Assembly: GCA_963819175.1 (NCBI GenBank)
Contig: CAWFVJ010000014.1
Location: forward strand, 1-64,000
DNA length: 64,000 nt
DNA from: CAWBRT01 sp963819175
GTDB taxonomy: Bacteria > Acidobacteriota > Terriglobia > Terriglobales > Acidobacteriaceae
Direction of reading: 5' to 3'
Each line of letters starts with the position of its first letter. The stretch's first letter is position 1. The translations under genes and the position numbers were made by a program. Below are positions 45,638 through 55,275 of this stretch, piece after piece. The notes under the pieces were generated by a model. The model had not been told where the DNA came from. It saw nothing but the letters and a program-made list of their open reading frames with translations, and did no database searches.

Positions 45638-46480
45638 CTATGTCGCCGTGATCCCCTCCACGGGCTGCGATAGGCCAAAGAAGCGGAAAAAGTTCTCCGC
45701 CGCCGCGCGCGCGACCTCCGGCTGCATGCTGCCACGCAATTCCGCGATTTGCTGGGCGACCTCGACCACGAATGCCGGTTCGTTGCGCTTGCCCCGGTGA
45801 GGAATTGGCGCCAAATAGGGCGAATCGGTCTCAATGAAGAAGCGGTCGAGTGGCACTTTAGCGGCAGCTTCACGGATATTCTGTGCCTTCGGGTAGGTAA
45901 TGTTGCCCGCAAAGCTGAGCATGAATCCCATGTCAAGCGCCGCTCGGGCATGTTCCGGTTGCCCGGTGAAGCAATGCAGTATGCCCCCCAACCCGGTGCT
46001 CAGCCAATGCTGCCGCAGCAGTTGCAGCAGGTCGTCCCAGGCGTTTTGGCTGTTGTCTGACGGGCGGCAGTGAATGATGATCGGCTTACGAACGGTGGCC
46101 GCCAACTCCATCTGCTCGACAAAAACCCGCCGCTGCACGTCGCGCGGGGAGTAATCGTAGTGGTAGTCGAGCCCGATCTCTCCCCAGGCAATGACGCGCG
46201 GATGCCGGGCAAGAGCCGACATTTTTTCGTAGGCGTCACGGTCGGCCAGACGCGCCTCGTGCGGATGCAGCCCGATTGAGGCCCAGATCCAATCATGCTG
46301 CTCGGCAAACGGCAGCACCCTCTCGACGTTTGACGGCCCATCGGCGTTGCCGACGGCCAGCAGCGCGACCATCCCGGCCTGCCTCGCCCGGGCCAGCATC
46401 TCGGCGCGGTCGGCGTCAAACGGCGGCCCATCGATGTGGGCATGGGAATCTACGTACAAGCGTTGTCCCCTACGAGGCAA
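45638..46480 (-). CDS. TatD-family metal-dependent DNase/hydrolase
   Basis: 280 residues. Metal-binding motifs are YVDSHAHIDGPPFD, GEIGLDYHYDYSP, IIHCRPSD, LHCFTG and IETDSPYLAP. The protein is a cytoplasmic TIM-barrel 3'-5' nuclease family member. Located between metG and yajQ on the same strand, consistent with the common metG-tatD order. The nine residues before YVDSHAH may be an over-long start. Confidence 0.93.
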   Translation of the reverse strand: MPRRGQRLYVDSHAHIDGPPFDADRAEMLARARQAGMVALLAVGNADGPSNVERVLPFAEQHDWIWASIGLHPHEARLADRDAYEKMSALARHPRVIAWGEIGLDYHYDYSPRDVQRRVFVEQMELAATVRKPIIIHCRPSDNSQNAWDDLLQLLRQHWLSTGLGGILHCFTGQPEHARAALDMGFMLSFAGNITYPKAQNIREAAAKVPLDRFFIETDSPYLAPIPHRGKRNEPAFVVEVAQQIAELRGSMQPEVARAAAENFFRFFGLSQPVEGITAT

Positions 46481-46533
46481 AAAACTTGCAGTTGAAAGAC
46501 CTGTCGCTTGCGGGTTCGCGAAACCCTGCTGCG

Positions 46534-48576
46534 CTACTTCAGCCGGGCACCGGGCGGAACGTCTTCCAGGAATCCGGCCAGCACCGGCGTGCCCTGTTCG
46601 CCAATCGATGCGGCCAGGAGCATGCCTTTGGACTCCAGCCCCTTGAGCTTGCGCGGCGCGAGATTGGCGACGATTACGATCTTGCGCCCGACAAGTTGTT
46701 CCGGCGTGTACGCCTTGGCGATGCCGGCAACGATCTGCCGCGTTTCCGTCCCGAGATCGACTTCCAGCCGCATTAATTTATCCGTGCCCTTCACCGGTTC
46801 GGCCACCTTGACCAGCGCGACGCGGAGGTCGATCTTCACAAAATCATCGATGCTGATGGTCGCCGGTGCGGTGCCGGGGGTCCCGGCGACGGGAGTTGCC
46901 AGCGGTGTGTGCTGATTGGCTGGCGTCCCGCCTGTTGCAGGGATGGGTGCAAGTTGTGCGGCATTGGTGGTTGCCGTCATGGTTCTGCCGTCCGTCTCAA
47001 GCTGCTGCATTTTTTCGATTACGCTCTTGTCGGCGCGCGGGAAAACCGCTTCGACCTTGCCGATCTGGGTGCCGATCTCCAGATGTCCCCACTTCAGTTC
47101 GTTGAGTTGAAGCTTGCGGATATCGCCGAGGCCAAGCTGCGACCAGATGCGCGCCGTGGAATCGGGCAGCACCGGATGGGCGAGCGCGGTTACGATACGC
47201 AGGGCTTCGGCGGAGGTGTAGAGAACGGTCGCCAGACGCGAGCGGCTTGGCTCATCCTGCTTTTCAGCCAGAGCCCAGGGCTCGTTTTCGACGATGTACT
47301 TATCGACGGCAGCGACCAGGCTCCAGGCGCTTTCCAGCGCACGCGAAAACTGGAAGCTGTCGAAGGCCTCGTTGAAATCCGCAATGACCTTCGCGGCCAA
47401 TTGCGCGATGGACTCGTCGCCCGGGGTGCGGGCGCGCTCCGGATAAGGGACTTCACCGCGGAAGTAGCGGGTGATCATCGACAGCGTGCGGCTGGCGAGA
47501 TTGCCCAATCCATTTGCCAGGTCCGAGTTGTAACGCTGCACCAGGGCATCGAAGCTGAACGAGCCGTCCTGTCCGAAAACGATTTCGCGCATCAAGAAAT
47601 AGCGTAGGGCGTCGGCGCCGAGCACGTCGAGGATAGTCTCGCTGCGCACGATATTGCCGCGCGACTTGGACATCTTGCTCTCTTCAAACAGCAGCCAGCC
47701 GTGCGCGACGATGCCCTTTGGCAGCGGCAGTCCCGCAGCCAGCAAAAACGCCGGCCAGTAGACGCAATGGAAGCGGACGATCTCCTTGCCAACCATGTGC
47801 ATGCCCGGCCAATAACGCTCGTAGAGCGCGCGCTGGGCGGCCTCCGGCGCGCCGAAGCCGAGAGCGGTGATGTAGTTGCACAGTGCATCCAGCCACACGT
47901 AGATGACATGCGCGGGATCGCCCGGCACGGGAATGCCCCACGTGAAGGTGGTGCGCGAGACTGAAAGATCGCGCAATCCTCCGCGCACGAAAGCGATCAC
48001 CTCATTGCGGCGGCTCTCCGGACGGATGAAGTCCGGGTTCTCGGCGTAGAGCTTCAGCAGAGGCTCTTCCATGGCCGAGAGCTTGAAAAAGTAATTCTCC
48101 TCGCGCACAGTTTCGGTCGGGCGTCCGCACTCGGGGCAGGGGGCGCCGGGAGTGGTCACGTCGACGTAGAGTTCGTCGAAGACGCAGTACTGGCCGCTGT
48201 AAGCGCCCTTGTAAATGTATCCGCGCTGTTGCAGCAGCTTGAACATCTCCTGCGTGCCGCGCTTGTGCTCATCGCTGGTGGTGCGGATGAACTTGTCGTA
48301 GGTAATCCCCAGCCGGTCCCACAAGGCGCGGAATTCGCCCGAAATCTCGTCGGCGAATTGCTGCGGAGACTTGCCGGCGGCGGCCGCCGAACGCTCGATC
48401 TTTTGGCCGTGCTCGTCGGTGCCAGTGAGGAAAAAAGTGTCGTGACCCAGCAGTCGCTGACGCCGTGCAATGGTGTCGCAGACCATGGTCGTGTAGGTGT
48501 GCCCGATGTGAGGACGAGCATTCACGTAGTAGATAGGAGTCGTAATGTAGAACTTCGAAGCCTTTAGGTTTTCCAT
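46534..48576 (-). CDS. metG: Methionyl-tRNA synthetase
   Basis: 680 residues. Class I motifs: ARPHIGHTY (HIGH) near residue 22 and SKMSKSRGN (KMSKS) near 300. CPECGRPTE carries one half of a zinc site. A Thr/Ala/Pro linker near 530-575 leads to a C-terminal tRNA-binding (EMAP-like OB) domain, DFVKIDLRVALVKVAEPVKG ... LAPRKLKGLESKGMLLAA. Charges tRNA-Met and tRNA-fMet. The frame is intact along its length. Confidence 0.97.
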   Translation of the reverse strand: MENLKASKFYITTPIYYVNARPHIGHTYTTMVCDTIARRQRLLGHDTFFLTGTDEHGQKIERSAAAAGKSPQQFADEISGEFRALWDRLGITYDKFIRTTSDEHKRGTQEMFKLLQQRGYIYKGAYSGQYCVFDELYVDVTTPGAPCPECGRPTETVREENYFFKLSAMEEPLLKLYAENPDFIRPESRRNEVIAFVRGGLRDLSVSRTTFTWGIPVPGDPAHVIYVWLDALCNYITALGFGAPEAAQRALYERYWPGMHMVGKEIVRFHCVYWPAFLLAAGLPLPKGIVAHGWLLFEESKMSKSRGNIVRSETILDVLGADALRYFLMREIVFGQDGSFSFDALVQRYNSDLANGLGNLASRTLSMITRYFRGEVPYPERARTPGDESIAQLAAKVIADFNEAFDSFQFSRALESAWSLVAAVDKYIVENEPWALAEKQDEPSRSRLATVLYTSAEALRIVTALAHPVLPDSTARIWSQLGLGDIRKLQLNELKWGHLEIGTQIGKVEAVFPRADKSVIEKMQQLETDGRTMTATTNAAQLAPIPATGGTPANQHTPLATPVAGTPGTAPATISIDDFVKIDLRVALVKVAEPVKGTDKLMRLEVDLGTETRQIVAGIAKAYTPEQLVGRKIVIVANLAPRKLKGLESKGMLLAASIGEQGTPVLAGFLEDVPPGARLK

Positions 48577-48610
48577 CGATCGTTTCCGAACCTTTTCCCG
48601 ACCGACGTCA

Positions 48611-49954
48611 TCAACGCGTCGGCGGGATGGGTGCTACAACTTGATCTTGTCGCGAAAAATAACTGCGCAGAGCTTCCTGCATTACCCGCTTGAGGGGAAC
48701 GCTGTGCTCCTCGGCAAGGCGGCGGCAATCTTCGTACTCCGGAGCGGCATTGCAAACCTCGCCTTCAAGGCTGCCGATCTTGACCCGGACCTCGCCCCAC
48801 GGCGTGGTTACGGTGAGGTGTTGCCGCGCCAGCGTAAGCCGCTGCTCCTGCCGCAGACGCATGCCGAGCGTGGTGGTTTCGGCAAAAATCAGCTTTGACA
48901 GCCGCTCTACGTCCTGGTTTCGCGCCAATACCGTGAGCACCAGACCGGGGCGGCTTTTCTTCATTTGCACGGGCGTGGCAAATACGTCGAGCGCTCCGGC
49001 TTCCAGCAGGCGGTCGATCACGTAACCGAAAACCTGCGGGCTCATGTCGTCGAGGTTGGCCTCAAGGACGGTAACTCTCTCGCGCTGGGCGGCTCGGCGC
49101 TCTTCAAGATTTTCGCCCACGGTCAACCGAGTGACGTTCGGCATGCCCGGCAGATTGCGTCCGCCGGCGCCGTAACCCACGCTCTCGACCTTCATGGACG
49201 GGAAGTTGCCAAACGCGGTGGCGAGTGTGCGCACGATGGCAGCCCCGGTCGGCGTGACCAGCTCCTTCTGCACGCCGGAGGAGTACACGGGAGCGTCCTT
49301 CAGCAGCTCCAGGGTGGCCGGCGCGGGGACCGGCAGGGTTCCGTGAGCGCATTTCACGACGCCCCCGCCGACGTTGAGGGGCGACGAGACCCAGCGCTCC
49401 ACGCGCAGCGCATCGGCTCCGACCGCCGCGCACACGATGTCGACTATGGCATCAACCGAGCCGACTTCGTGAAACTCGATGGTTTCGACATCCCGGTGAT
49501 GGATCTTCGCTTCCACTTCACCGAGCGCCTGAAAAATCGCCGTGGCCGTTTGTTTGGCGGCATCAGGAATTGCGGCCTGCCGAATGATCTCGCGGATTTG
49601 CTTCAGCCCACGATGTGGATGATGAGAGTGCGCGTGTGCGTGCTCGTGTGCGTGTTCATGATGATGCTCGTGTTCATCAAGGTGGTGAGCATGCTCGTGT
49701 TCGTGCTCGTGCTGATCTTCCTGCTGCTTCAGGGAATCTTCCAGCGGCAGTTCCTTGCGGCCATCGACGAGCACGTCGACCTTGGTCGCGGAGATTCCGT
49801 TGCGGTCGACGACCCGAATATCCAGCGAGGCTCCGATGTCCAGGGCGCGAACCGTCTCCAGCAGCAGCTCCGGCGGAACTCCGGCCGAGACGAGCGCACC
49901 CAGAAACATGTCGCCGCTGATCCCCGAAAAGCAGTCCAGATAAGCAATTCTCAT
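48611..49954 (-). CDS. larC: Nickel-pincer cofactor biosynthesis protein LarC, with His-rich insert
   Basis: 447 residues from ATG 49954 (MRIAYLDCFSGISGDMFLGA, the LarC/DUF111 signature). FHEVGSVDAIVDIVCAA, PVPAPATLELLKDAPVYSS, LVTPTGAAIVRTLA and YGAGGRNLPGMPNVTRL follow. Between about residues 82 and 115 lies a stretch with 18 His in 34 residues, alternating with Glu/Ala, probably a nickel store. LarC inserts nickel into the pyridinium pincer cofactor of lactate racemase and related enzymes. No larB, larE or larA is in the window. Reads as one frame with no -1 frameshift, unlike some LarC genes. Confidence 0.93.
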   Translation of the reverse strand: MRIAYLDCFSGISGDMFLGALVSAGVPPELLLETVRALDIGASLDIRVVDRNGISATKVDVLVDGRKELPLEDSLKQQEDQHEHEHEHAHHLDEHEHHHEHAHEHAHAHSHHPHRGLKQIREIIRQAAIPDAAKQTATAIFQALGEVEAKIHHRDVETIEFHEVGSVDAIVDIVCAAVGADALRVERWVSSPLNVGGGVVKCAHGTLPVPAPATLELLKDAPVYSSGVQKELVTPTGAAIVRTLATAFGNFPSMKVESVGYGAGGRNLPGMPNVTRLTVGENLEERRAAQRERVTVLEANLDDMSPQVFGYVIDRLLEAGALDVFATPVQMKKSRPGLVLTVLARNQDVERLSKLIFAETTTLGMRLRQEQRLTLARQHLTVTTPWGEVRVKIGSLEGEVCNAAPEYEDCRRLAEEHSVPLKRVMQEALRSYFSRQDQVVAPIPPTR

Positions 49955-50198
49955 GAGTCCCTTACTTCGCCGCCGCCGCGGCACGAGCCTGGTTCGCCGG
50001 AGCAGGCGTCTGCGCTCGGAAACTTTCATCATAGGGAGTTGCGGCCTTAGGGTCAATCCAGGCAGGGTGGCCGCCCGGGCCAACGGCCTGTCCTTTGCCT
50101 CACCAGCGCCCGGCGGGGTTGCCGTTTATAATCGCCTTTGCTTACCGCTCATCCGCAGCTTGCTAGACAAGCTTAAACGATCAGGAAAAGGAACGAAA

Positions 50199-52215
50199 TT
50201 GTATCTCCAGTTGCAACGCCGTCTCATCGAGCACGTCCGCGATTTCTTGCGCCGCAAGTACCAAGTCGAACTTCAGAACGTCGATCTTTTGAACATCGTG
50301 GTCGAGCAGCCGCCCAAACTCGAGATGGGCGAGTATGCTCTGCCACTCTGCTTTGAGCTGGCGAAGCGGCTGCGCAAGGCTCCCCGCAAGATCGCCGAAG
50401 AGATTGTCGCTGAACTGAAGCCGCCGGAGGGTTTTGGCCGCTTCGAAGTCGCTGGAGGCGGCTACATCAATGCCCGAATCGATCGCGCGCAAGCGGCGCG
50501 ACAGGTTGTCAGCGGAGCGGAAGAAGCGAGTGCCGCCGCAACATCCCGGTAAGGTTCTAGTCGAGCACACGTCGATCAACCCCAACAAGGCCGCGCATAT
50601 AGGGCATTTGCGCAATGCCATCCTCGGCGATACTTTCGTTCGCCTGCTGCGCGCCGCCGGCCGCGAGGTCGACGTGCAGAACTACATCGACAACACCGGC
50701 GTGCAGGTGGCCGACGTGGTGGTGGGATTCACGCAGCTTGAGCACAAGCAAACCGCCGCCGAGGTCCGGCAGTTGATCGAGGAGTGCGGGCTTGCAGGTC
50801 AACCCAGCATCGACTACTACTGCTGGAATCTTTATGCGCGGGTTTCGCAGTGGTACGGGCTGGATAAGGGCAACCTGAAGGCGCGCCTGGATACGCTTCA
50901 CGCCATCGAGCAGGGCGGCAACGAGTTGGCCGAAATCGCGGAGCTGATCTCGACCGCCGTGCTGCGCCGCCACCTGGAGACGATGGAGCGGCTGGGCATC
51001 GAATATGACTTCCTGCCACGCGAGAGCGAGATACTGCGCCTGCATTTCTGGGAGCGGGCCTTCGAGCAACTCAAGGAAAAGAAGGTTCTATATTTCGAGA
51101 CAGAGGGCAAGAACAAAGGCTGTTGGGTGATGACCCGCCCCGCGCCCCCGCAAGCGCGAACAGGCGGCGGATGCAGAAGAAAAGAGCGGCCCGGACGAAG
51201 ATGCCAAGGTCATCGTGCGCTCCAACGGCACGGTCGGCTACGTCGGCAAAGACATTGCCTATCACCTGTGGAAGTTCGGCTTGCTGGGCCGCGACTTCGG
51301 TTACCGCAAGTTTTTCCGCTACCCGAACGGTCACGAGGTTTGGATATCGGCCGAGAGCGGCGAGGCGGTACATCCGCACTTCGGCGACGTGGCGGAGATC
51401 TATAACGTGATCGATGCGCGCCAGTCGGACCCGCAGAACACGGTCATTGAGGCGTTGCGACTGCTCGGCTACACCGACCAGGCCGAGCACTACACGCATT
51501 TCTCCTACGAAATGGTTGCGCTCACGCCGCGCTGCGCCATGGAACTGGGCTACGAGGTGAGCGCGGAGGACCAGCAGCGGGCGTATATAGAGGTTTCAGG
51601 CCGCAAGGGTTTCGGAGTGAAAGCCGACGATCTCATGGACCGGCTGATCACGGCTGCCACCGGCGAGGTCGATACTCGTCATCCCGAACTCACGGCCGAG
51701 GAGCGCGCCGCCATAGGCAGGCAGATCGCCATCGGGGCCTGCGCTACTTCATGCTGAAGTTCACCAAGCAGTCCGTGATTGCCTTTGACTTCCGCGAGGC
51801 GCTGGCCTTTGAGGGCGAAACCGGGCCATACGCGCAGTACGCCATCGTGCGCGCCCGCAACATCTTCCGCAAGGGCGGCACCTCGTCCGGAGAGGTGCTT
51901 GCCGGCGCCGCCGATGCTGACTTCTCGCCGTATTTCGAGGGCGAGACCGGCACCGAAATCTGGCAGCTATGGCTGCTGGCGGGGCAGACTTCGAACATCA
52001 TCGAGCAGTGCATTGCGACCACGGAACCGGCGTACCTCGCTAAGTATGCCTTCCAGTTGGCGCAGCAGTTCAACAACTTCTATCACCGGCACCACGTCCT
52101 GACCGAGGCCGATGCCGGGCGCAAACAGTTCCTGCTCGCCACCGCCGCCGTGGTCGAACGGGAATTGATCTGCGCTCTGGAAGTGATGGGTATTGAAGCG
52201 CCGGAAGTGATGTGA
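50199..52215 (+). CDS. argS: Arginyl-tRNA synthetase (three frameshifts)
   Basis: Start TTG 50199, after AGGAAAAGGA, gives LYLQLQRRLIEHVRDFLRRK, the ArgS N-terminal domain. HTSINPNKAAHIGHLRNAILGD carries the HIGH motif; NGTVGYVGKDIAYHLWKFG and FDFREALAFEGETGPYAQYAIVRARNI follow, and the DALR anticodon domain ends at 52215. The frame changes near 50550 (ATPGKVLVEH), near 51150 (EQAADAEEKSGPDEDAKVIV) and near 51740 (GALRYFMLKFTKQS). ArgS is essential and normally single-copy, so these are best read as sequencing errors. Divergent from larC. Confidence 0.9.
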
Positions 52216-52236
52216 GGTCCCAAAAAGACGACGGTG

Positions 52237-52311
52237 CCCCACATCTGCTTGGCAGATGTGGGATTTGAGAACTACCCCACGTTAGCCAAAAGCAGGCGAA
52301 CGTGGGGCACC
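52237..52311. repeat. Dispersed palindrome, family A double unit (copy h)
   Basis: Two hairpins: CCCCACATCTGC / GCAGATGTGGG (52237-52262) and CCCCACGTTAGCC / GGCGAACGTGGGG (52275-52307), joined by ATTTGAGAACTA, then CACC. It lies 20 bases after the argS stop. A near copy of the whole unit occurs at 52855-52935. Confidence 0.88.
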
Positions 52312-52727
52312 CGGCAGGTCCACGGGAGAACTGTCTGTCTGGTAAGAATTCGTACACTTCTCCTGCAGCATTTTCTTGATCGGTTTGACCTTGGAAAGCG
52401 CGCAACGGACGCGGTTCCATGTCTCAGCGAAACGCTGATGTTCCTTGCAAGGCTCTCATCCGTAATCTCGCCGAGTTCGAAATAGTAATCGAGACCACCT
52501 ATGGAAGCGCGGATATCCGGTCGCGGCGGATCCTCATTGCTGTGCTCAAACGGATCGCTGAAAAGCCCCGTAGCCTGTGCAAACTTGATAAATACGCGAC
52601 TTTCGGTCGCTTGCTTCCGTTGATCAGAGCTAAGGGAGTCCCACAGAGCTTTCCGCTCTCTTATCGCTTGCTCTGTCGCCGTTCCCTTGAGCGCCAGCCT
52701 TACGAATGTCTCGACGGAAGTCTGCAT
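52272..52727 (-). pseudogene. Truncated hypothetical protein between two repeat units
   Basis: Start ATG 52727 gives MQTSVETFVRLALKGTATEQ, then RKALWDSLSSDQRKQATESR and a strand-like PRPDIRASIGGLDYYFELGEITDESLARNIS. A frame change near 52400 yields LSKVKPIKKMLQEKCTNSY and SSPVDLPGAP, after which the reading frame enters repeat copy h and stops inside it in either frame. The C-terminus is therefore lost. I do not recognise the family. It is bracketed by the double hairpins at 52237-52311 and 52855-52935. Confidence 0.55.
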
Positions 52728-52854
52728 GATACATCGTACCGCGGAATTGCCTGATAACGGCAGCGGGTGTTGCGCCTGTGCGTCGCTTTCGTCAGCGGCC
52801 AGCGATAGCTTTGGTTGGTTGGCGTGGTGGTGGTAACGTGTAATCAGAGGCGTG

Positions 52855-52935
52855 CCCCACATCTGCCGCAGTTAGCAGATGTGGGATTCGAGAACTACCC
52901 CACATTTGCCAAAAGAAGGCAAATATGGGGCACCT
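52855..52935. repeat. Dispersed palindrome, family A double unit (copy i)
   Basis: CCCCACATCTGC / GCAGATGTGGG (52855-52885), then ATTCGAGAACTA and CCCCACATTTGCC / GGCAAATATGGGG (52898-52930), then CACC. Compared with copy h the inner stem has changed from GTT/AAC to ATT/AAT on both arms, so pairing is kept. It lies 40 bases from the pepA stop. Confidence 0.88.
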
Positions 52936-52974
52936 TCGGGCTCTAATTTGGAAACGACCTTCGCGAAAATTAAT

Positions 52975-54495
52975 CTACTTTTTCCCATTTCCAGCGGCAA
53001 ACTGTTTTGCCAGCTCGATGATCGAGCGCACGGCGATGCCGCTGGGGCCTTTGGCAATCCACGATTTGCTGTCTTCGATCCATGCTGTGCCGGCGATGTC
53101 GAGGTGAATCCATGGAGTATCTTCCACAAATTCCTTGAGGAACATGGCGGCCGAAACCGCGCCGCCCCAGCGTCCGCCGGTGTTTTTGATGTCGGCAATC
53201 TCAGACTTGATCAGCTCCTGATACTCGGCATCGACCGGCAAGCGCCACATCTTTTCGCCGGAGAGTTTGATTGCCTGGGCGAACTGATCGAAGAACTTTT
53301 CGTCATTGCAAAAGATGCCGGCGTTAACGTAGCCCAAGGCGACGACGCAGGCACCGGTGAGCGTGGCTGCGTCGAGCAGGTGAGTAGCGCCCAACTGGCG
53401 CGCGTAGTGCAGCCCATCGGCGAGCACGAGGCGTCCTTCGGCATCGGTGTTGATGATCTCGATCGATTTGCCGCTCATGGCGAACTGGACGTCGCCGGGT
53501 TTTTGCGCCTTGCCGCTGGGCATGTTCTCGGAGGCGCAGACGATGCCTATGACGCGCACGTTGGGTTTGAGCAGGGCGATGGCGCGCATGGCGCCGATCA
53601 TGGCGGCGCCGCCAGCCATGTCGTACTTCATTTTTTCCATGCCATCGGCCGGCTTGATGCTGATGCCGCCGGTGTCGAAGGTAATGCCCTTGCCGACGAG
53701 GCCGAGCACCGGGGCCGCTGGCGCGCTCTTCGGTTCGTAACGCATGACGATGAGCCGGGGCTCCTCGTCGGAGCCCTGGGCCACGCTCCAAAACGCGCCC
53801 ATCTTCAGCTCTTTGATCTTGTCGGGTCCGTAGGTTTCGCAGGGTAGTCCGACTTCTTCACACATTTTTTTGGCGCGATCGGCGAGGATGGTGGGCGTCA
53901 TGCGGTTGCCAGGCTCGTTTACCAGGTCGCGGGTGAAGTTCTGAGACTCGGCGATAATGCGCCCTTCTTCGACGGCGCGTTCGAGCGGCGGGAGGTTCGT
54001 TCCCTCGTTGAGCAGAATCGTGAACTCCTGCACCTTCTGATCTTTGCGGTCGCTACGGTAATAGTCAGGATCGAAGTCAGCGACATAGGCGCCCTCCACC
54101 ATGGCGCTTACCGTGTTCGGCATGGCGGCCTCGGCGCTCCCCTGGTCAGGGGCCAGAAGGGCGAAGTTCTTGATGTTCTTGCCTTTAAGGAAGCGTACAG
54201 CGGTTCCGGCGAGCTTGCGGATCTCAGGTGTGGCGAAGTTTTTGGCCTTGCCGCCGCCAACGAAGAGGATGCGCTTTGCCTTCAGCCCTTGCGGCCTGTG
54301 GAGCAGCAGGGTCTCAGACGCCTTGCCGGTGATTTCCTTGGAAGAGATCAAATCCAGCGCTGTCTGGCGGATGACGCTATCGCTAGTTTGCAGCTCCGGT
54401 TGGGGATTCTGCTTGTCGCCGTGGTCAAGAACGCCGACGATGAGACAATCGGTTTCCAGTTGGGAGGGAGACTGCGTGGAAAGAATGGTCTTCAT
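52975..54495 (-). CDS. pepA: Leucyl aminopeptidase (M17)
   Basis: 506 residues, full length. The metal and catalytic motifs are intact: GLVGKGITFDTGGISIKP (catalytic Lys, first Asp), KYDMAGGAAMIGAM, and the signature NTDAEGRLVLADGL near 348-361. The N-terminal third is the variable domain. It removes N-terminal residues in the cytoplasm, using two metal ions. No frameshift. Confidence 0.96.
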   Translation of the reverse strand: MKTILSTQSPSQLETDCLIVGVLDHGDKQNPQPELQTSDSVIRQTALDLISSKEITGKASETLLLHRPQGLKAKRILFVGGGKAKNFATPEIRKLAGTAVRFLKGKNIKNFALLAPDQGSAEAAMPNTVSAMVEGAYVADFDPDYYRSDRKDQKVQEFTILLNEGTNLPPLERAVEEGRIIAESQNFTRDLVNEPGNRMTPTILADRAKKMCEEVGLPCETYGPDKIKELKMGAFWSVAQGSDEEPRLIVMRYEPKSAPAAPVLGLVGKGITFDTGGISIKPADGMEKMKYDMAGGAAMIGAMRAIALLKPNVRVIGIVCASENMPSGKAQKPGDVQFAMSGKSIEIINTDAEGRLVLADGLHYARQLGATHLLDAATLTGACVVALGYVNAGIFCNDEKFFDQFAQAIKLSGEKMWRLPVDAEYQELIKSEIADIKNTGGRWGGAVSAAMFLKEFVEDTPWIHLDIAGTAWIEDSKSWIAKGPSGIAVRSIIELAKQFAAGNGKK

Positions 54496-54555
54496 TGCTT
54501 CCTTGTTGCTTCCTTTCTTTCAAACATTCTCGGTTAGGCCTTGCGTGAATCCGAA

Positions 54556-55083
54556 TTAGCTTTTTCTGCTGCGGGCTACCGCCTCGCGCGCTTCGCGATC
54601 GGCATCGCGGCGGCGTTCGGTTTCGCGCTTATCCCAGAGTTGTTTGCCGCGCGCGACCGCGATTTCAACTTTAACGCGCCCGTTTTTGAGATACATACGC
54701 GTCGGAATCAGGGTCAGGCCTTTTTGCAGGGCTTTGCTGGAGAGTTTCAAAATTTCGTTCTTATGGGCTAGCAACTTTCTGCTACGCAGGGGTTCATGGT
54801 TGGAGATGTTTCCGTGAGCGTAGGGACCAATATGCGCATTAATCAGGAACAACTCTTCATCTTTCACGAGAGCATAGGCGTCTTTCAGGTTGGCCTGACC
54901 CGCGCGCACCGACTTCACTTCGGTCCCTTGCAGCACGATGCCGGTTTCAAGGCGATCTTCCAGAAAGTAGTTGTGCCACGCGGCCCGGTTGCTGGTGGCA
55001 TCGCGTTCGCCGGCGGCAACGGGGTCGCGACGGACGTTCTTGGGCTTCTCCGGCCGGGTTTGGTGTGGGGAATGACGAGCCAT
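54556..55083 (-). CDS. smpB: SsrA-binding protein SmpB
   Basis: About 175 residues from ATG 55083 (MARHSPHQTRPEKP). The OB-fold core is RAAWHNYFLEDRLETGIVLQGTEVKSVRAG, with NISNHEPLRSRKLLAHKNEI and GRVKVEIAVARGKQLWDKRE; a basic C-terminal tail rich in Arg follows. It delivers tmRNA to stalled ribosomes. The leading 25 residues are an N-terminal extension of low complexity. Confidence 0.95.
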   Translation of the reverse strand: MARHSPHQTRPEKPKNVRRDPVAAGERDATSNRAAWHNYFLEDRLETGIVLQGTEVKSVRAGQANLKDAYALVKDEELFLINAHIGPYAHGNISNHEPLRSRKLLAHKNEILKLSSKALQKGLTLIPTRMYLKNGRVKVEIAVARGKQLWDKRETERRRDADREAREAVARSRKS

Positions 55084-55275
55084 TATCCAGTGCCGTTTCA
55101 AGACCATACGCATCCGCTCGCAAAGCGCGCGGCACGAGGGCCGAAGTTCGTATGCTAGCACAGACGAAGAACTTAACCGTGAGCTGATATAATTTGCATT
55201 CCGGCAGTCCTGGCCTGTCTGCGACCGGGCAGGCCGTTCTGAAAACCGCACCTCGCGAGCAAGCTAAGGAGTGGG

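Noticed and set aside
48965..50050. A 361-codon open frame antisense to larC with Val/Cys-rich runs
   Set aside because: The Val/Cys/Leu runs are the complement of the LarC His-rich codons, so it is not a separate membrane protein.
52237..52935. A CRISPR array
   Set aside because: The repeats are palindromic, occur in pairs rather than as a regular series with equal spacers, and no cas gene is present.
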